A stretch of 64,000 bases of DNA from Endomychus coccineus (lineage: Eukaryota; Arthropoda; Insecta; Coleoptera; Endomychidae), in the NCBI GenBank assembly GCA_958510875.1, contig OY294067.1, positions 62,384,039 to 62,448,038 of the forward strand, in the 5' to 3' direction. The translations under genes were made by a program, and so were the position numbers. Of this stretch, positions 58,239 to 64,000 are shown piece after piece (the first letter of the stretch is position 1; every line of letters begins with the position of its first letter). The notes under the pieces were generated by a model. It made no database searches. It saw nothing but the letters and a program-made list of their open reading frames with translations, and was not told where the DNA came from.

Positions 58239-61200
58239 GTCCCGTATCAGAATATTGCAAAATTGTAGTAGTCGTATTGATACATGATTCCAGCTGACAG
58301 AGTTGTTGGAAGAATGTTCACCACTACACAGATATTAAGATATTATATGAACTCGAATCACATTCTTCTGCTAGGCGATCTCCAATGTCCCGAACTAAAC
58401 GTGACTGTGTCCACCTAAGATAGCCTACAGAAAAGGATATTCTATGTTATTTTTATACACTTAGCAAGGTCTTAGTGAAAACATAAACGATGTCCGTTGC
58501 CACCTGCAGACAGACAAACCAGACATACTGGTCTTGACTGAGACGCAGGTCAATCCACCAACATGACCTATATGCTCTGCTCTGGCTACGAGCTCTACTC
58601 TCGTTTCAGATTCAAAGGAGGTATCTGGTCCCGTTTCAGAATATTACAAAATTGTAGTAGTCGTATTGATACATGATTTCAGCTGACAGAGTTGTTGAAA
58701 TAATGTTTACCACTAGACAGATATTAAGATATTATATGAACTCGAATCACATTCTTCTGGTAGGCGATCTCCAATGTCCCGAACTAAACGTGACTGTGTC
58801 CACCAAAGACAGCCTACAGAAAAGCATATTCTATGTTGTTTTTATACACTTAGCAAGGTCTTAGTGAAAAGATAAACGATGTCCGTTGCCACCTGCAGAC
58901 AGACAAACCAGACATACTGGCCTTGACTGAGACGCAGGTCAATCCACGAACATGACCTATATGCTCTGCTCTGGCTACGAGCTCTACTCTCGTTTCAGAT
59001 TCAAAGGAGGTATCTGGTCCCGTTTCAGAATATTACAAAATTGTACTAGTCGTATTGATACATGATTTCAGCTGACAGAGTTGTTGAAATAATGTTTACC
59101 ACTAGACAGATATTAAGATATTATATGAACTCGAATCACATTCTTCTGGTGGGCGATCTCCAATGTCCCGAACTAAACGTGACTGTGTCCACCTAAGACA
59201 GCCTACAGAAAAGCATATTCTATGTTGTTTTTATACACTTAGCAAGGTCTTAGTGAAAACATAAACGATGTCCGTTGCCACCTGCAGACAGACAAACCAG
59301 ACATACTGGCCTTGACTGAGACGCAGGTCAATCCACGAACATGACCTATATGCTCTGCTCTGGCTACGAGCTCTACTCTCGTTTCAGATTCAAAGGAGGT
59401 ATCTGGTCCCGTTTCAGAATATTACAAAATTGTAGTAGTCGTATTGATACATGATTTCAGCTGACAGTTTACCACTAGACAGATATTAAGATATTATATG
59501 AACTCGAATCACATTCTTCTGGTAGGCGATCTCCAATGTACCGAACTAAACGTGACTGTGTCCACCTAAGACAGCCTACAGAAAAGCATATTCTATGTTG
59601 TTTTTATACACTTAGCAAGGTCTTAGTGAAAACATAAACGATGTCCGTTACCACCTGCAGACAGACAAACCAGACATACTGGCCTTGACTGAGACGCAGG
59701 TCAATCCACGAACATGACCTATATGCTCTGCTCTGGCTACGAGCTCTACTCTCGTTTCAGATTCAAAGGAGGTATCTGGTCCCGTTTCAGAATATTACAA
59801 AATTGTAGTAGTCGTATTGATACATGATTTCAGCTGACAGAGTTGTTGAAATAATGTTTACCACTAGACAGATATTAAGATATTATATGAACTCGAATCA
59901 CATTCTACTGGTAGGCGATCTCCAATGTCCCGAACTAAACGTGACTGTGTCCACCTAAGACAGCCTACAGAAAAGCATATTCTATGTTGTTTTTATACAC
60001 TTAGCAAGGCCTTAGTGAAAACATAAACGATGTCCATTGCTACCTGCAGATAGACAAACCAGACATTCTGGCCTTGACTGAGACTCAGGTCAATCCACCA
60101 ACATGACCTATATGCTCTGCTCTGGCTACGAGCTCTACTCTCGTTTCAGATTCAAAGGAGGTATCTGGTCCCGTCTCAGAATATTACAAAATTGTAGTAG
60201 TCGTATTGATACATGATTTCAGCTGACAGAGTTGTTGAAATAATGTTTACCACTAGACAGATATTAAGATATTATATGAACTCGAATCACATTCTTCTGG
60301 TAGGCGATCTCCAATGTCCCGAACTAAACGTGACTGTGTCCACCTAAGACAGCTTACAGAAAAGCGTATTCTATGTTGTTTTTATACACTTAGCAAGGTC
60401 TTAGTGAAAACATAAACGATGTCCGTTGCCACCTGCAGACAGACAAACCAGACATACTGGCCTTGACTGAGACGCAGGTCAATCCACGAACATGACCTAT
60501 ATGCTCTGCTCTGGCTACGAGCTCTACTCTCGTTTCAGATTCAAAGGAGGTATCTGGTCCCGTTTCAGAATATTACAAAATTGTAGTAGTCGTATTGATA
60601 CATGATTTCAGCTGACAGAGTTGTTGAAATAATGTTTACCACTAGACAGATATTAAGATTTATATGAACTCGAATCACATTCTTCTGGTAGGCGATCTCC
60701 AATGTCCCGAACTAAACGTGACTGTGTCCACCTAAGACAGCCTACAGAAAAGCATATTCTATGTTGTTTTCATACACTTAGCAAGGTCTTAGTGAAAACA
60801 TAAACGATGTCCGTTGCCACCTGCAGACAGACAAACCAGACATACTGGCCTCGACTGAGACGCAGGTCAATCCACCAACATGACCTATTTGCTCTGCTCT
60901 GGCTACGAGCTCTTCACTCGTTTCAGATTCAAAGGAGGTATCTGGTCCCGTATCAGAATATTACAAAATTGTAGTAGTCGTATTGATACATGATTTCAGC
61001 TGACTGAGTTGTTGAAAGAATGTTTACCACTAGACAGATATTAAGATATTATATGAACTCGAATCACATTCTTCTGGTAGGCGATCTCCAATGTCCCGAA
61101 CTAAACGTGACTGTGTCCACCTAAGACAGCCTACAGAAAAGCATATTCTATGTTGTTTTTATACACTTAGCAAGGTCTTAGTGAAAACATTAACGATGTC

Positions 61201-61421
61201 CGTTGCCACCTGCACACAGACAAACCAGACATACTGGCCTTGACTGAGACGCAGGTCAATCCACCAACATGACCTATATGCTCTGCTCTGGCTACGAGCT
61301 GTACTCTCGTTTCAGATTCAAAGGAGGTATCTGGTCCCGTTTCAGAATATTACAAAATTGTAGTAGTCGTATTGATACATGATTTCAGCTGACAGAGTTG
61401 TTGAAATAATGTTTACCACTA
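58239..61421 (+). repeat. Satellite array, ~389-bp unit, about eight copies
   Basis: The marker CAGCTGACAG (or its variant) recurs at 58291, 58680, 59069, 59458, 59831, 60220, 60609, 60997 and 61386, so the period is 389 with one unit of 373 (16-bp deletion) and one of 388. Copies differ by only a few bases each; the first and last are more diverged. Each unit encodes broken endonuclease-like strings: CHLQTDKPDILALTETQVNP, SGYELYSRFRFKGG in another frame, and NHILLVGDLQCPELNVT, which fit the APE endonuclease start of a non-LTR retrotransposon. Confidence 0.92.
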
Positions 61422-62559
61422 GAGTAGGTATTCCGGCACTTGGGGCAGACTTTCCAGAGGCTTAGCCTCCGGCCACTTCCGATCTGAGCAGACGGCTTGG
61501 GACATTCGCGGATGCGCGGGTAGACGGTCGGGATATGGTCTCTGACCCCTGTATTATCGGCCTTGTGGTGTCGCCTCTAGGTGACCTTCTGATCGCTAGG
61601 TGTCGCCTCAGCTTACATGTAAATACCCATTTCGAAAGGGCCCCTTCAAGGTCATCACGCATGCGTGGTCGATGGGGTAGGTAGTGTATGGCTCTGAACA
61701 ATCTGAAGTCTGTAAACTAGTCATCTATGGTTCTTCCCTAACTATAGCCTAGACAACCTGAAGTCTGTGAACTAGGCATCTGTGTACTCACATTCTACTG
61801 GATTGTTTTCTACACACCGAGATTCGAACCCGCTCTAAAGTTAACCGCGGAGGACTTGAAACAATTTAATGTAGAACACTTCTACTAAAATGAAATATTT
61901 TTCTACACACGGGAGTCGAACCCGAGACATGAAATCCAAAGCCGATTCCTTAACCGCTCAGCTATGGAGGACTTGAGAACAAGTGATTTTAATGTTGTAG
62001 ATATAACCGCGGGGTATCCGTGACTCGCAAGCGAGGTGGAAGCGTGTTGACCGTGAGTCATACGAAACAGTCGTAGAAATTCCAGGAGCAAGGTTAAATC
62101 TATTTACATATAGTTACAATATATCTCTTTCACATTAGCGGGGTATCCGGCCTGAGTGTGAGGTTAGGGAGAGTTTCAATGTAAAGCTACATATAACCAC
62201 GAGAGCAAATAGTTGAGAGGTTTCAGTCTGTGAATATTCACGAAAAATAAACTACAATCTTAATAAGAATAAAATAATATTAATAAACCTTATCATTATA
62301 TATTAACAAGTAGTAATCGCAGTTGAACGGACGGATAAATCATATCTGTTTGAAACACTACGCTAACGTTTTACGATGCGTGCTAGAATATTTATATGAC
62401 TTGGATAAGCAATACTTGTTAATATTTACCAGGCTCGGACTGCCCCCGATATACTGGACTACTTCTACGATCAAGAACCAAGATGGCGGCCATAGGGGGG
62501 TCGGTGATAAGGAATGGATGTGTGTGATAAGGTGTGAGATAAGGATATGTTGTTTGTAA
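61422..62559. other. No gene; tRNA-like scraps and a short direct repeat
   Basis: A GC-richer stretch follows the satellite. The motif CCTGAAGTCTGTGAACTAGG (with variants) occurs at about 61701-61731 and 61755-61784. The tRNA-like pieces are listed separately. Nothing coding is supported. Confidence 0.5.
61902..61971 (-). pseudogene. tRNA-like sequence with A and B boxes
   Basis: On the minus strand TAGCTGAGCGG fits a polymerase III A box and GGGTTCGACTCCC fits a B box with T-arm pairing. The acceptor ends (TCCTCCA and TGTGTAGA) do not pair, so this is a SINE head or tRNA pseudogene. A shorter, more damaged copy with GCGGTTAAC and GGGTTCGAATC lies at 61809-61853. Confidence 0.55.
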
Positions 62560-62564
62560 AGAGT

Positions 62565-62960
62565 ATACAGGGTGCGTACAAAAAGTGTGTCACATGTACA
62601 GGGTCACGTGACTATCACGAGGCAGCTGCCATCGAGTATACAGGGTGTGTACAAAAAGTGTGTCACATGTACAGGGGTCATGTGACTATCACATGACAGC
62701 TGTCATGGCGGACCTAAGGTCAGATTGCTTTGTAGAGGTGTCGGCACCATATGACAGCTGTCATGACGAACCTAAGGTACAGATTGCTTCGTGGAGGTGT
62801 CGCCACCACGTGACAGCTGTCATGGTGGACCTAAGGTACAGATTGCTTCGTAGAGGTGTCACCACCAAGTGACAGCTGTCATGACGAACCTAAGGTACAG
62901 ATTGCTTCGTGGAGGTGCGAAGCACCTCTACGAAGCATTCTGTACCTTTGGTTCAAAAGG
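62565..62960 (+). repeat. Minisatellite, ~59-bp unit, preceded by an 80-bp duplication
   Basis: Palindromic GACAGCTGTC recurs at 62695, 62753, 62812 and 62871 (spacing 58-59), each followed by a CCTAAGGT...AGATTGCTT string. Upstream, ATACAGGGTG(C/T)GTACAAAAAG occurs twice (about 62565 and 62638). The last unit ends in an inverted copy (GTGGAGGTGCGAAGCACCTC), making a perfect-looking hairpin tip at about 62910-62945. Confidence 0.8.
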
Positions 62961-64000
62961 TATAGACTGATACGTGGAGATGGCGCCACCAGTTCGACTC
63001 GACCGACTCATGCGGCTCGCAAGCGACTTCGATAAATGAAAGGTCGGAGATCATCGGCTACAACGTTTCGTGCGACTTCGCAGACTCGTTCTAGTTTGCG
63101 GGTGTTAATATCGATGAGGACATTATAGCTCAAGATGAAGTGTGTGGCGGTCGACATTCAGAGCTTCCAAATCTCATACCATGGTTCAACTAGGTGTCCG
63201 TGGAGGCTCTGCCATCTTTGAATGAACTAGTGTGACGGCACATGCCACATGTGTTTTTCATCGGCTTAAGCATCAGAGTGAAGGGGTCTACACCGGAAGT
63301 CGTTATTTTATTGCTTATTTTGAATCTACATGATGAGCTGAACAATATTTTCATCGACTCGATGAATTTTATGATTTACATGGGGAAAAATCTAATATCG
63401 GGCATATAAACAGGAAAAACTGTAAATTTTGTTGCAACTATAGCTTCATGGGTATCAAATGAAAGGTCTTGATGTGTAGAATGTGAATTTCCAACATTTT
63501 CGTGAAAAAATGCCATATCGTACATGTAGATGAGGAAAAACCTCTGAATATAGCTTTATGGAGGGTGTCACGTGTGTTACATCGATGAGGTGGTCAACGA
63601 GGTGTTTCTCACGCAGGTCTTCAGTGTGGTGTCATGGCATACCGTAGTCATAGAAACCATAGAGCTACAGAGCACAACCAGTCACAACCATAGAGCTAAA
63701 GGTTATAGAGCTAACCTGAGTCGCAGACTGGAAGAGGTGTCATGGTGTCTGTCATGTGGGTCTTCAACGAGGTGTCTTGGTGTCTACCGTGTGAACTGTC
63801 ATGGAGGATCTTTCATAGCGTGTGTTTCCATATTTTTGATATGAGGAAAATCAAAATGATGCATACAAATTGGGGTGGGGAGAACATCAAGCTATAGCTT
63901 CATGTGTATCAAAATACACAATGATTTTGACGAGTGAGTGGTGTTTTATTGAATTGAAGATCCGGCGACCATCGTTCACGAACGATGATGACGTCACTGC
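62961..64000. other. No gene; degenerate repeats
   Basis: A phrase around ATAGCTTCATG(G/T)GTATCAAA recurs near 63440 and 63895, with a weaker copy at 63550, and TGAGGAAAA(A/T)C phrases precede each. GAGGTGTC(A/T)-type strings recur at 63590-63780. These look like old tandem or dispersed repeats. The missing receptor M4 exon was not found here. Confidence 0.45.

Noticed and set aside
58239..61421. Regular repeats that could suggest a CRISPR-like array
   Set aside because: The whole 389-bp unit is repeated without unique spacers, and the host is a eukaryote; it is a satellite.
61902..61971. Functional tRNA gene
   Set aside because: A and B boxes are good but the acceptor stem cannot form.
62691..62960. 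Hammerhead because of ACAGCTGTC in the minisatellite
   Set aside because: The CTGATGA and GAAA core boxes are absent; only the stem III-like palindrome is shared.

Overview
The window is nuclear DNA from an animal, almost certainly an insect or close arthropod. It is AT-rich, its genes are split by introns with GT/AG borders, and it is crowded with transposable elements. Two host genes can be read. The first, on the minus strand at 11868-23902, is a complete 15-exon gene for the exocyst subunit Sec15 (EXOC6), about 782 residues. The second, on the plus strand from 31714 to at least 57171, is an ionotropic glutamate receptor of the kainate/insect muscle (GluRII) class. Ten exons are visible, from the signal peptide to the second ligand-binding half. 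The last membrane segment was not found and probably lies beyond the window. The two genes are divergently arranged, and their 5' ends are separated by about 7.8 kb that holds a decayed hAT element and a Harbinger element.

Layout. 1-2600: the 3' end of a hAT element, then two large foldback repeats. 2600-10800: mostly featureless AT-rich DNA with one possible lone exon, a decayed Penelope-like element (PLE) and a TIR element with TA target duplication. 10800-11490: an inverted repeat carrying hammerhead ribozyme sequences. 11868-23902: Sec15, with a nested PLE composite in its intron 12. 25435-28185: a hAT pseudogene. 28212-31455: a nearly intact Harbinger transposon with both of its genes. 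31714-57171: the receptor gene, whose introns hold PLE pieces, an internally deleted CR1-like LINE between inverted repeats, a second LINE interrupted by a P-element-like insertion, a hAT element, a hAT MITE, and a third LINE of RNase H-bearing type. 57241-57490: a Mutator-type MITE. 58239-61421: an array of about eight 389-bp units that appears to be built from a LINE endonuclease fragment. 61430-64000: tRNA-like pieces, a 59-bp minisatellite and degenerate repeats.

The most interesting signal is a set of hammerhead self-cleaving ribozyme motifs in PLE terminal repeats. At least three sequence families are present, often as inverted pairs. Two motifs with complete cores lie in sense orientation inside a Sec15 intron, and one lies in sense orientation inside a receptor intron. 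Many elements also have readable target-site duplications: TTA for Harbinger, 8 bp for two hAT elements and the P-like element, 10 bp for the Mutator-type MITE, and TA for the TIR element. All calls come from reading the sequence by eye; no database search or folding program was run.
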